Shown here piece after piece: positions 54,115 to 62,427 of a stretch of DNA of 64,000 nucleotides. Numbering within the stretch: position 1 is the first letter of the stretch; the number at the start of each line of letters is the position of its first letter. Location: positions 1,426,001 through 1,490,000 of the forward strand of contig NZ_QPHM01000001.1 of NCBI RefSeq assembly GCF_003336245.1. Direction: 5' to 3'. Source of the DNA: Haloplanus salinus. Lineage in GTDB: Archaea > Halobacteriota > Halobacteria > Halobacteriales > Haloferacaceae. Position numbers and translations under genes: made by a program. The notes beneath the pieces are model-generated. The model was given only the letters and a program-made list of their open reading frames with translations, made no database searches and had not been told where the DNA came from.

Positions 54115-54330
54115 ATGTCTATGGTCAACCCGAAACAACAGGTCTCGAGTCGTGGCATCCGTATCCTCGGCGTCTTCGTCGCCGTCTACCTCCTCGTCGG
54201 ATCGTACATGTACTTCTACCTCGAACTCCCCGACCTCGCGTACGTCGCATACGGAATCCTCAGTTGGATCGGCGGGATGGTGCTGTTTTACTACCTTCAC
54301 GTCTCCTACATGGCGAACTTCGACCCCTGA
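54115..54330 (+). CDS. Small two-span membrane protein
   Basis: A 71-residue protein with two spans (about residues 17-36, IRILGVFVAVYLLVGSYMYF, and 42-63, VAYGILSWIGGMVLFYYL), and a short C-terminus YMANFDP. It is divergent from gap. A start at 54121 (MVNPKQ) is also possible. No family is recognised, but the clean hydropathy and promoter-like AT-rich DNA upstream support it. Confidence 0.6.
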   Translation: MSMVNPKQQVSSRGIRILGVFVAVYLLVGSYMYFYLELPDLAYVAYGILSWIGGMVLFYYLHVSYMANFDP

Positions 54331-54383
54331 GCGTCCGCTCACCCTCAGTAACGATCGTGTCGGTTTTCGGCAGATTTCTTCAG

Positions 54384-54410
54384 TATCGTTCATTTTAATA
54401 ACGAACGATA
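54384..54410. promoter_or_regulatory. Inverted repeat TATCGTTC-N11-GAACGATA
   Basis: Perfect 8-bp arms around an AT-rich 11-nt centre in the gap between two small membrane-protein genes, about 50 nt before the ATG at 54461. The position and shape suit an operator overlapping promoter elements. Confidence 0.5.
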
Positions 54411-54460
54411 ATTAGCTCGGCAAGTATATTTCGATCCCACCATAATTTGTTAGCAGAACG

Positions 54461-54706
54461 ATGGCCGCCGTCGACGATTTGAATCAGTGGGGGACTACAG
54501 CCGATGGAGGCGGAGAGGGACCCCGAGTCACGCTCGGGGCAGTGATGCTGACGACGGCCGCCGTCGTCGCCCTCGCTGCGACCTTCTTCGGCCCGACCGT
54601 CGCCGCCACGGCCGCGGTCGTGATGCTCCCCGTTCTCCTCGTCTCCGCGCTCCGGGCGCCGCTCCACGACTGCTCCGTCTACGGCTCGCTCGCTCGCCGC
54701 CGGTAA
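54461..54706 (+). CDS. Small membrane protein
   Basis: An 81-residue protein with an acidic N-terminus (MAAVDDLNQWGTTADGGGEG), a hydrophobic region about 25-63 that could form two spans (LGAVMLTTAAVVALAATFF and VAATAAVVMLPVLLVSA), and a basic tail ending SLARRR. Function unknown. An operator-like repeat precedes it. Confidence 0.5.
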   Translation: MAAVDDLNQWGTTADGGGEGPRVTLGAVMLTTAAVVALAATFFGPTVAATAAVVMLPVLLVSALRAPLHDCSVYGSLARRR

Positions 54707-55117
54707 CTCCCACCCGACGCGTGACTCGCCGCGGCGCTCCCCCCAGAGCTGCCGCCCGATCTCGTTTCGCACACGCTGCATCGACTGCGTGATCCCCGCC
54801 GCCCGCGCCCGTCGCCCTCGGTCTCCATCCGCCACCCGAACTCCACGCCCTCGCGCCACTCGGGGAACGCCGACCGGAAGCCCCCGACGTCGAGGGCGAC
54901 CGTCCGGCGCGCCGCGAGGGTACAGCCGGCTCCGACCCCCGTTGTGGGCGGTCGACCGGTCGACGTCGCCGTCGTTCACGGGGACGACCTCGTAGGGAAC
55001 GTCCCCCTCCCGGGACCTCGGACGGGCCATCGTCGGTCCGCGATCGTCCGCCCGAACCGACGGCACGACGACGGGGATCGCCGCGTTCCGTGCCCGTCGG
55101 ACGCACGCGACCCGCAT
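54707..55117 (-). pseudogene. Decayed GT2 glycosyltransferase gene
   Basis: From the ATG at 55117 the first frame reads MRVACVRRARNAAIPVVVPS, then EGDVPYEVVPVNDGDVDRST, which recalls the GT-A start and the VNDGSxD motif. Near 54935 coding moves to another frame as GVGAGCTLAARRTVALDVGG, FRSAFPEWREGVEFGWRMET. This is the GAGCTLxRRxxLxxVGGF...D/E-E-x-G-W-R acceptor block of family 2 glycosyltransferases. The tail beyond is degraded. Frameshift and deletions leave about 135 codons of an enzyme usually over 220 residues. Confidence 0.55.
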
Positions 55118-55197
55118 AACCACCCCGTGACGCGCGTGGCCGATGAGCGTCCCCCCCGATCCCATCCGTTTTATTCGTCGCCGTGGTACGATCAGAC

Positions 55198-55575
55198 ATG
55201 GTCACCACGTTCGAAACCGAGTCGCTCACGCGCCTCCACTGGATCGGCATCGTCCTGGCGGCACTCACCGGCATCGTCCACCTCTACTTCGGCGTTCTCG
55301 CACTCGACACCCTGCAAGGCGCCAGCTTCGTCCTCGCCGGCATCGCCTTTTTCGTCGCCATCGGTCTCCTCCTTCTCGACGTGCGTCGCCCGCTCCTCTA
55401 CCTCGCCGGCATCCCCTTCACCGGCGTTCAGGTCGTCCTCTACTTCTATCTGAACTGGCCGAACGTGCTCAGCCCCGGCGGCATCGGCGACAAGGTGGTG
55501 CAGGTCGCCCTGATCGCCATCCTGGTGATCCTCTACCGTCGGGAGTCGGCGGCCGCGGCCTCAGCCGCCCGGTGA
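55198..55575 (+). CDS. Four-span membrane protein
   Basis: A 125-residue membrane protein with four spans, at about residues 15-35 (LHWIGIVLAALTGIVHLYFG), 42-62, 68-88 (LLYLAGIPFTGVQVVLYFYL) and 99-115. The conserved-looking His in the first span and the loop LNWPNVLSPGGIGDKVVQ give it some character, as in haloarchaeal DUF membrane families. Function unknown. A GTG 15 nt upstream is an alternative start. Confidence 0.65.
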   Translation: MVTTFETESLTRLHWIGIVLAALTGIVHLYFGVLALDTLQGASFVLAGIAFFVAIGLLLLDVRRPLLYLAGIPFTGVQVVLYFYLNWPNVLSPGGIGDKVVQVALIAILVILYRRESAAAASAAR

Positions 55576-55695
55576 CACCGCCGCCGAGCGTCGGAAGCCA
55601 GAACGCCACGGCGCGGACGGCGTCGCCGGCGGTCCGCAGCTAAGATTCATGCCCTACGCCGCCGTCCGCCGTCCGCCGTCCCCGAGCGTGCATCG

Positions 55696-56514
55696 CTAGC
55701 CGGGCACGCGGTAGAGCACGTCGTAGCCGTGGGCGACGTAGCTCAATTCGCCGGCGTCGAGTTGGCGGCGACGGGTCCGGAGCCAGTCGACCGCGCCCTC
55801 GACCCGCCCCTCGACCGCGTCCGAGACGAACTCCAGAATCGTCGCGAGAAACGCCCGTTCGTCGGCGGGGTAGGGCGGGTAGACCACCCAGTCCGACGCG
55901 CCGACGGCGAGCAGGTCACCCTCCCGCGCCCGACATCGGTCGAGCAGGTGACGGCCGGCGCGGCTGTCCCGCCCCGGCTCGGCGTCGATGGCGTCGTGAT
56001 ACGCCGCCACGACGGCGTCGTCGGCCGGATGGTCGGGTTGGAAAGTCGTCTCGCCGTCGAAGGTGATCGGCGCGTACACCAGCCCCCCCGGCCGCAGGGC
56101 GTCGGCGAAGGCGTCCAGCGCGTCGCCGACGGGCACCACGTCGAGAAACGCCTGCGCGACGACGCAGTCGGCGTCGTCGCCCGCGAACGCCGTCAGCGCG
56201 TCCCCCTGCTCGAACCGGACGGTCAGGTCGTCGACCCGAAACCCGGCCTCGGTCGGGGCGCCGCCGCACTCGCCCGCCCGCCGCTCCCGGGCCAGCGCGA
56301 TCACGTCGCCGCCGCGGTCGACGCCCACGTAGTCGCCGGCGGTGACGCCCCAGTCCAGCAGCCGCGGCACCGTGACGCCCGTCCCCGCCGCCGCCTCGCG
56401 GATCCGTGGCGACGCCGGGAGTTCGTCGACGAATCGGTCGCGGACGCGCCGGTCGAGCGCCCGGTCGTCCACCGTCCGTTTCGCTTCGAGATACTGCGCG
56501 TCTGCGTGGTCCAT
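55696..56514 (-). CDS. SAM-dependent class I methyltransferase
   Basis: A 272-residue soluble enzyme. The SAM-binding fold is visible from about residue 35: PRIREAAAGTGVTVPRLLDWG, GDYVGVDRGGDVIALARER, RFEQGDALTAFAGDDADCVV with the motif-II acid, and VVPVGDALDAFADALRPGGLVYAPITF. The C-terminal part (ADERAFLATILEFV, WLRTRRRQLDAGELSYVAHGYDVLYRV) should bind the substrate, unknown here. Its ATG shares one base with the PTPS-homologue stop (TGATG), so it is the last gene of a coupled cluster. Confidence 0.83.
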   Translation of the reverse strand: MDHADAQYLEAKRTVDDRALDRRVRDRFVDELPASPRIREAAAGTGVTVPRLLDWGVTAGDYVGVDRGGDVIALARERRAGECGGAPTEAGFRVDDLTVRFEQGDALTAFAGDDADCVVAQAFLDVVPVGDALDAFADALRPGGLVYAPITFDGETTFQPDHPADDAVVAAYHDAIDAEPGRDSRAGRHLLDRCRAREGDLLAVGASDWVVYPPYPADERAFLATILEFVSDAVEGRVEGAVDWLRTRRRQLDAGELSYVAHGYDVLYRVPG

Positions 56515-56891
56515 CAGAGGGGGCGCTCGTGGCTCGCCCACGCGTCTTCGTCTTCCCACATCCGAACGGTCAGTTCCGTGGGCATCTCGGTGGGGACGCG
56601 CTCGACGAACCGGTCGCCGAACAGGCGGGCGAACCGCTCGACGCTCGGGTTCCGCCCCTCGAACTCCGGCAGGTCGTTCAGGAGCGCATCCCGATACCGG
56701 TCTTCGAGACCGTCGAGCGCGTCGTTCACGGCGTCGATGTCGACGAGGTAGCCGTACTCGTTCAGCTCGGGACCGCCGAAGCGAACGGCTACCTCGAAGT
56801 GGTGGCTGTGGACCTCCCCTTCCGGGCCGGGGTCCGGGACGGTCAGAAAGTGCTGGGCGACGAAGTCCCGCGAGACCGAGAGCCGGTACAT
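56514..56891 (-). CDS. 6-pyruvoyltetrahydropterin synthase/QueD-family homologue lacking the catalytic cysteine
   Basis: A 125-residue T-fold protein. Zinc ligands can be placed at His14 (DFVAQHFL) and in HSHHFEV (His28 and His30). LVDIDAVNDALDGLED and NPSVERFARLFGDRF are standard family segments. Unlike QueD and PTPS, the protein has no cysteine at all, and the LDHxxLN catalytic His motif reads RDALLND. The pterin chemistry must therefore differ, or the protein binds rather than converts a pterin or deazapurine precursor. It sits between the MDR dehydrogenase and the methyltransferase. Confidence 0.8.
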   Translation of the reverse strand: MYRLSVSRDFVAQHFLTVPDPGPEGEVHSHHFEVAVRFGGPELNEYGYLVDIDAVNDALDGLEDRYRDALLNDLPEFEGRNPSVERFARLFGDRFVERVPTEMPTELTVRMWEDEDAWASHERPL

Positions 56892-56938
56892 ACTGGTTCG
56901 TGGCAGTCGAGCGACTTATACTGTCGGCCGCGTCTCGA

Positions 56939-57988
56939 CTACTCGTACGTCAACAGTACCTGCAACGCGTTCTCCGGCCCGCCGTCGAGCAGGCGGTAGG
57001 CCTCGGCGGCGTCCTCGAACGGAACCCGATGGGTTACGAGGCGGTCGGTGGGCACGTCGCGCAGGCGCTCCCACGCCGTCCCCATCCGGCGCTCCTTCGT
57101 CCACCGTCCCCGCAGATCGGGCGCGAGCGTGCTCACTTGACTCGACGAGATGTCGATCCGGTTGCGGTGGAAAAAGCCCCCGAAGTCCGTCTCGGCGCGC
57201 TTGCGCCCGTACCACGACCCGACGACGACCCGGCCGTCGTAGCCGACGGCGTCGATGGCGTCGTCCAGCGTCGCGGGCTGCCCGGAGAGTTCGTACGCCA
57301 GGTCGGCGCCGGGTGGATCACCCCGCTCGGCCACCCGCGTCGCCTGGTCGGGCGCGAGCGTCTCGTCGGCACCGAGGGTCGCCGCCATCTCCCGCCGGTG
57401 GGGAACGGGTTCGACCACCGTCAGCCGCGCCAGCGGGAACTCGGCGAGGATGCTCGTCGTGACCAGCCCGACCATTCCGGCGCCGAAGACGACGACCCGT
57501 TCGCCGATCCGCGGCCGGCCGTCCATGACGAGCGTCGTCGCCGTCTCCGCGGTGGGAAGGAGGGCGGCCGTCGCCGGCGACACGTCGTCCGGAACGGGCA
57601 CGAGGGTCGTCGGATCCGCCACGAAGCGGCTCTCGTGGGGGTTGAAGGCGAAGACCGTCCGCCCCTGCCAGTCGTCGTCGACGTTCGTTCCCACCACCGC
57701 CACCTCGCCCACCGTCGCGTAGCCGTATTTGAGTGGGTAGGTGAGGTCGCCGGCGAGGGCGTCGATGGTTTCGTCCGCCGGGAGGTTACGGGGTATCTCC
57801 CCCCGGTAGATCAGGAGTTCGGTGCCCGAACTCACCGCCGAGACGCGCGTCTCGACGAGTACCTCCTCCGGGCCGGGGTCGGGTACCGCCTCCGGTTCGA
57901 TCCTGACTGCCTCAGGGCCGGCGAAATAGAGTGCTCGGCCGTTCGTCGGCGAGTCGACGCCCGACTGCCCGTCGGCGCTCCCTGTCAC
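56939..57988 (-). CDS. Zinc-less medium-chain dehydrogenase/reductase
   Basis: A 349-residue MDR-family oxidoreductase. The GroES-like N-terminal half has VETRVSAVSSGTELLIYRGE where zinc alcohol dehydrogenases have the catalytic-Cys motif, so the catalytic zinc site is missing. YPLKYGYATVGEVAVVG aligns with the GHE region, and the Rossmann motif VVFGAGMVGLV near 185 binds NAD(P)H. This profile resembles BchC-like and other non-zinc MDR proteins. A GTG at 57988 is the likely start. It is third in the cluster, 20 nt after the phosphotransferase. Confidence 0.8.
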   Translation of the reverse strand: MTGSADGQSGVDSPTNGRALYFAGPEAVRIEPEAVPDPGPEEVLVETRVSAVSSGTELLIYRGEIPRNLPADETIDALAGDLTYPLKYGYATVGEVAVVGTNVDDDWQGRTVFAFNPHESRFVADPTTLVPVPDDVSPATAALLPTAETATTLVMDGRPRIGERVVVFGAGMVGLVTTSILAEFPLARLTVVEPVPHRREMAATLGADETLAPDQATRVAERGDPPGADLAYELSGQPATLDDAIDAVGYDGRVVVGSWYGRKRAETDFGGFFHRNRIDISSSQVSTLAPDLRGRWTKERRMGTAWERLRDVPTDRLVTHRVPFEDAAEAYRLLDGGPENALQVLLTYE

Positions 57989-58008
57989 GCCCGTACTAGC
58001 GGCGCGGC

Positions 58009-58800
58009 TCACTTCATACTGCCGCCCTCGTCGGTCGACTTCGACCCGACCGGCGGCGTCGACCCCAGCCGCCCCGTGACGGCCAGGTAATCCCGCGCGA
58101 AGACGGCGAGCGACGGCGCGGCGACGACGAGGGCGAGGGGGTGGAGGACCGACGCCGGCAGGACGGGCGCCAGCGCGACGGCGATAAAGCCCATCTGAAG
58201 CGCGGCCAGCGGCCGGCGAAGCCGGCTGGGTGGCAGGTCGCCGACCGGCCGTCCCCGGCGCTCCCGCCACCCGATCCCCGCCCGGTAGACGTACCGCGCG
58301 GCCGACAGCGAGAGGTAGGCGACGGGGAGGTGCCCCCACGCGACGGCCACCAGCGGCGCGACGAGGAAGCCCAGCGTGTCGAACGCGTGGTCGAGTTTCG
58401 TTCCGAGCGCCGTGGTCCGCCCGGTCCGCCGGGCGAGGCTGCCGTCGACGTAGTCGAGGACGACGCCACCCCCGTAACACGCCGCTGGGACCCATCGTAT
58501 CGTCGGGGTCGGCGCCACGAACAGGAACCCCGCCGTCGCGGCGTACAGCCCGCCGCGGGCCAGGGTGACCAGGTTCGGCGGGGCGAACGCCGAGGCGCCG
58601 TCGTCGTCGAGGTGGTACGCGAGGAAGGCGACTTCGTACGCCAGCACCGCTCCCGCGACGAGCACCCAGCGGTTCGCCGCGTCGCGTGAGGCGGCGCCGG
58701 CGACGAGCGTCCACCCGCCGACCACGACGGCGGCCGCCGCCACCCCTATCGTCGCCGTCGCCGCCACCCGCCGTCGCCCGCGGACGTTCTCCCCGCTCAT
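58009..58800 (-). CDS. CDP-alcohol phosphotransferase
   Basis: A 263-residue membrane enzyme with about six spans. The full family signature is present as DYVDGSLARRTGRTTALGTK followed by LDHAFD, with the metal and catalytic acids in the D-x2-DG-x2-AR-x8-G-x3-D-x3-D pattern. Such enzymes join a CDP-linked alcohol or diacyl/archaeol unit to an alcohol acceptor, making phospholipids or similar. Its ATG overlaps the stop of the fusion gene upstream (ATGA). The two N-terminal spans precede the core domain. Confidence 0.87.
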   Translation of the reverse strand: MSGENVRGRRRVAATATIGVAAAAVVVGGWTLVAGAASRDAANRWVLVAGAVLAYEVAFLAYHLDDDGASAFAPPNLVTLARGGLYAATAGFLFVAPTPTIRWVPAACYGGGVVLDYVDGSLARRTGRTTALGTKLDHAFDTLGFLVAPLVAVAWGHLPVAYLSLSAARYVYRAGIGWRERRGRPVGDLPPSRLRRPLAALQMGFIAVALAPVLPASVLHPLALVVAAPSLAVFARDYLAVTGRLGSTPPVGSKSTDEGGSMK

Positions 58801-60806
58801 CGCTCGAACTCCGGATCGGCGAGGGCCGCGAGGCGCTCCCGGGCCGCGTCGGTGAGACGACGGCCCGCCGCGGCGAGGTTCTCGACGACGTGGTCGGGGT
58901 CGGTGCTCGACGGGACGGGGACGACACCCCGGTCGACGTTCCAGGCGACGACGGCCGCCGCGGGCGAGACGCCCATCTCGGCCGCCGTCTCCCGGACCGC
59001 GGGGTCGTCGAGGAGCCCCGGCGCCGACAGCGGCGAGTGGGCGACCACCCGGATCCCCCGTTCGTGACACCACGACACCAAGTCCGTCCGGGGGTGGTAG
59101 GGATGGTGTTCCACCTGCACCACCGCCGGCGGCACCCGTGCGAACTCGACGACCCGCGAGAGCGTCGCGCGGTCGACGTTACAGATCCCGAGCGACGCCG
59201 TGCGACCGCGGTCGTAGAGGGTCTCCAACCCCCGCCACGCCTCCTCCAGACTCACGTCGGCCGTCGCCCGTTCGCCGCCGTCGTCCTCGGGGAAGGTGCG
59301 CGCCTCCTGCTCCGCGACCGGCAACTCGGCCAGACGGCGCAGGGGGCCGGTGTACGCCCACGCGTCCGGCCAGTGGAGCAGGTAACAGTCGAGGGCGTCG
59401 ACGCCGAGTTCGTCGAGCGTCGTCTCGCAGGCCTCCGCGACGTGGCCGTGGTTCGTGTTCCAGACCTTGCTCGCGAGGAAGAGCGAGTCGCGATCCGGAC
59501 TCCCCGGTGCGGCGAGCAGTTCGCCGATCCGTGCCTCGTTGCCGTACAGTTCCGCCGAGTCGAGAAAGCGGTAGCCGGCGTCGAGCGCCGTCGCGATGGA
59601 GTCCCGGCGGTCGACGTACTCGCCGTCGCGGTAGCGCGAACAGCCGAAGCCGACCGGCGGGAGGCGGAGCGCGGCGTCGGGCGGATGGGGGGCGTCGTCC
59701 GTGCCGCCCCACGCCACCCGCGGTCGGTCGAGTCGGTCGATCCCGGCACTGGCACCGGAACCGGAACCGGCACCGGCACCAGCACCGGCACCGGCGACGC
59801 CGACGCTCGTCCCCGCCTCGGCCGCCCGCTCGACCGCGTTGCAGACGGCGACGACGTGGCTCGCGCGCCGTGCCGACGCCCTGTCGGGTCGTCCCCGCCG
59901 GACGCTCGCAGCCAGTCGCTCCGGTCCGGCGAGGTACGGGGTCCGCCGCGACGGCGCCTGGAGGGGCATCGGCGTGTATCCCCGTCCCTCGCGCCCGAAG
60001 GCGACGCGGTGGCCCGCCGCGCCGCCGAGGTCGCCGGCGTCGTCGAGATACAGCGAGCCGTCGTCGCCGTGGAGTTCGAGGCTGGTGAACTCCCGGCTCC
60101 GGTGTGGGGCGTAGAAACTCGTCGTCAGGCGGACCAGCGGGCCGTCCGCGAGTTCGAGCGTCGCCTCGACGTGACTCGGCCGCGCCGGACGCTTCGCCTC
60201 GCGGTCGGGCCACGGATCGGCGGCGTCGGCGACCCGCACCCGCTCGACGGGACCGAACCACGCCACGACGAGCGTCAGGGGGTAGACTGCGCCGTCGTAC
60301 AGGGGTCCGACCCGCAGGAAGGGGTCGGGGTTGTCGTGCCACGCGGTCACCCGGCCGACGTGGGCGTGGGCGTAGGCCAGGCGCACCGGCCCGAGGCGGC
60401 CGTCCGCGAGCGTCGTCCGCACGCGGCGCTGTGCCTCGCCGTCGGCGTTGATGGGCGCACAGCCAAGCGCCAGCCCTCGACGGTCGGCGAGCGCGACCAG
60501 TTCCCGCGCCCGGTCGGCGTCGACGGCGAGCGGTTTCTCGCTCCAGACGTGACGCCCCGCTCGAAGGGCGCGGTCGGTCACCGCGGCGTGGGCGTCGTGG
60601 CTCGTGAGGTTCAGGACGAGTGGGGTCGCCTCGGCGTCGAGCATCGCGTCGAGGTCCGTGTACGCCGCGGCGCCGCGACCGGCCGCGAAGTCGGCGGCGC
60701 GGTCGGGGTCGAGGTCACAGACCGCCGTCACCGAGAGCGCCGAGTCGTCGAGCGCGGCGGCGTACTTTCGGGCCACCGCTCCACACCCCACGAACGCACA
60801 CTCCAT
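58797..60806 (-). CDS. Gfo/Idh/MocA oxidoreductase fused to an aldo/keto reductase
   Basis: A 669-residue two-enzyme fusion. Residues 1-325 are a Gfo/Idh/MocA dehydrogenase: MECAFVGCGAVARKYAAALD for NAD(P), the Lys of VWSEKPLAVDADRA, and a C-terminal beta domain. A Gly/Ala/Ser linker (about 335-355) follows. The aldo/keto reductase barrel has the catalytic tetrad in FLDSAELYGNE (Asp, Tyr), LASKVWNTNHG (Lys) and LLHWPD (His), and the cofactor end VPVPSSTDPDHV. Successive oxidation and reduction of a sugar or polyol is plausible. It is the first gene of the minus-strand cluster and divergent from a GT4 gene. Confidence 0.88.
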   Translation of the reverse strand: MECAFVGCGAVARKYAAALDDSALSVTAVCDLDPDRAADFAAGRGAAAYTDLDAMLDAEATPLVLNLTSHDAHAAVTDRALRAGRHVWSEKPLAVDADRARELVALADRRGLALGCAPINADGEAQRRVRTTLADGRLGPVRLAYAHAHVGRVTAWHDNPDPFLRVGPLYDGAVYPLTLVVAWFGPVERVRVADAADPWPDREAKRPARPSHVEATLELADGPLVRLTTSFYAPHRSREFTSLELHGDDGSLYLDDAGDLGGAAGHRVAFGREGRGYTPMPLQAPSRRTPYLAGPERLAASVRRGRPDRASARRASHVVAVCNAVERAAEAGTSVGVAGAGAGAGAGSGSGASAGIDRLDRPRVAWGGTDDAPHPPDAALRLPPVGFGCSRYRDGEYVDRRDSIATALDAGYRFLDSAELYGNEARIGELLAAPGSPDRDSLFLASKVWNTNHGHVAEACETTLDELGVDALDCYLLHWPDAWAYTGPLRRLAELPVAEQEARTFPEDDGGERATADVSLEEAWRGLETLYDRGRTASLGICNVDRATLSRVVEFARVPPAVVQVEHHPYHPRTDLVSWCHERGIRVVAHSPLSAPGLLDDPAVRETAAEMGVSPAAAVVAWNVDRGVVPVPSSTDPDHVVENLAAAGRRLTDAARERLAALADPEFER
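59743..59795 (-). repeat. Hexamer-like repeat encoding the fusion linker
   Basis: About nine units alternate GGCACC and GGAACC (plus-strand reading), encoding the Gly/Ala/Ser linker. It is microsatellite-like, so linker length may vary between strains. Confidence 0.7.
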
Positions 60807-60882
60807 ACTCACCGGCGGGGTGCTGTGGTGAAAAGTCCCGCGCCGGAAGGAAGTTAAGACGCTCGACCCACGACGGATAGAC

Positions 60883-62013
60883 ATGGCACGGGTGGCGGTT
60901 CTCCACAACACGCTCGACGGCCGCGGCGGCGCCGACGCCGTTTGCCTCCACGTCTGCGAGGCGCTCCAAGGCGTCCACGACGTGACGCTGATCACGCTCT
61001 CGCGCTCGTCGCTCGCGGACCTCAACGCGCTCTTCGACACCGACGCCGACGTGCAGGTCCACCGACCGCTCGGGACCGAACTCGTCTGCCGGGGGTTCGA
61101 CGCCCTCCCCGACCGGTACGGCCCGCAACTGGCTGCGCGGAGCGTCCTGCTCCGTCGACTGTTCGCCACCCACGCCGCCGACTTCGACGCCGCCGTCAGC
61201 ACCGCCAACGAGTTCGACCTTCCCGTCCCCTCGCTCCAGTACGTCCACTTCCCGCAGTTCAACCGCCGGCACACCGCGGTCGGCGAGACGCCCCGTCTCG
61301 ATCCGCTGTGGAGTCGGCTGGCCGACGTCGGCGACCGGACGCTCCCGGACGACGCACGCCTCCTCGCCAACTCCGCGTGGACGGCCGACACCGTCGAAGC
61401 CATCTACGGGCAGCGCCCGGACGTACTGTCCCCGCCGGTCGATCCCGCCCCGAACCCGCGGCCGTGGACCGACCGGGAGGCCGGCGTCGTCGTCCTCGGA
61501 CGCCTCGCGCCGGACAAGCGCCCGCTTCGTGCCATCGACATCGTCGACGGCGTCCGCGCCCGGGGACACGACCTGCATCTCCACCTCGTCGGCTCGTCGT
61601 CGACCATCTACGCCGACTACGTTCGGCGGGTGACGGCCGCGGCCGCCGACCGCCCGTACGTCCACCTCGACCGCGACGCGCCCCGCGAGCGGGTGACGGA
61701 GCTTCTCGCTACCCACCGCTACGGCCTGAACTGCAAGCCAGAGGAACACTTCGGGATGGCGGTTGCCGAATACGTCGCCGCGGGGATGGTCGCGTTCGCG
61801 CCCGACGCGGGCGGCCAGCGGGAGGTGCTCGCCGGCCGGTCGGACCGACTGTTCGACTCGACGCCCGACGCCGTGGCGACCGTCGCCGCGGCCGTCGCGG
61901 ACGACGCCCGCCCCACGCTCCCCCGGGACCGCTACGCGAGCGACCGGTTCCACGCGGCGATTCGTGGGCGGGTCGCGGCGCTCCTACGCGCGGAGACCGA
62001 TCGTGGGGGGTAG
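60883..62013 (+). CDS. Family 4 glycosyltransferase
   Basis: A 376-residue GT-B enzyme. The N-terminal domain starts VAVLHNTLDGRGGADAVCLHVCEAL. The donor-binding half has VVVLGRLAPDKRPLRAIDIV, VGSSSTIYADYVRRV and LLATHRYGLNCKPEEHFGMAVAEYVAAGMVAFAPDAGGQREV, with the EX7E-type acids of GT4. No signal or span is present, so it works at the cytoplasmic face on a nucleotide-sugar donor. It is divergent from the fusion-dehydrogenase gene (76 nt between the starts), suggesting a common pathway. Confidence 0.88.
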   Translation: MARVAVLHNTLDGRGGADAVCLHVCEALQGVHDVTLITLSRSSLADLNALFDTDADVQVHRPLGTELVCRGFDALPDRYGPQLAARSVLLRRLFATHAADFDAAVSTANEFDLPVPSLQYVHFPQFNRRHTAVGETPRLDPLWSRLADVGDRTLPDDARLLANSAWTADTVEAIYGQRPDVLSPPVDPAPNPRPWTDREAGVVVLGRLAPDKRPLRAIDIVDGVRARGHDLHLHLVGSSSTIYADYVRRVTAAAADRPYVHLDRDAPRERVTELLATHRYGLNCKPEEHFGMAVAEYVAAGMVAFAPDAGGQREVLAGRSDRLFDSTPDAVATVAAAVADDARPTLPRDRYASDRFHAAIRGRVAALLRAETDRGG

Positions 62014-62029
62014 GGACGCCGGGACCGGA

Positions 62030-62200
62030 TCAGTTCTGCTCCGCGTCGTCGCGCGTCTCGCTCAAATGTTCCCAAATCTCGGTACAGCCCGCCCCGGGAG
62101 TCACGTCGGAGAGATGGGTCCGTGCGTCCGTCGCCTCGTCGTCGTCGTCGTCGTCGGGATCCTCAGACGGCGTCGCCACGCCCTCGCTGTTCTCGGTCAT
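62030..62200 (-). CDS. Small acidic haloarchaeal protein
   Basis: A 56-residue soluble protein with a run of Asp residues (EDPDDDDDDEATDA) and a C-terminal patterned segment GAGCTEIWEHLSETRDDAEQN. The Cys and the Trp-Glu-His-Leu-Ser motif look conserved in type with small haloarchaeal proteins, but I cannot assign a role. It converges with the GT4 gene. Confidence 0.6.
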   Translation of the reverse strand: MTENSEGVATPSEDPDDDDDDEATDARTHLSDVTPGAGCTEIWEHLSETRDDAEQN

Positions 62201-62427
62201 CGACCCTCCGTAGACGGTACGCCCGGATAAGGTCGCGTTCGGGCATAATTGCTACCCGTTCTCCCGCATTGGGGCGGGCCTTTCCGGTATCCGTGACGAG
62301 CCGATTCGGGCCGAATTCCGACCTCGTCCGTCGATTACGCCCGAATCGACCCCCGATTCCGCGTCCGAGGACCGGCAAGCGTCGCGGCCGCCGACGGGCT
62401 TACCGCCGTCGGGGCTGTATCGAAGGC

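Noticed and set aside
59743-59795. CRISPR-like or tandem-repeat array
   Set aside because: The repeat units are 6 bp, contiguous and translated as a Gly/Ala/Ser linker. There are no spacers and no cas genes in the window.
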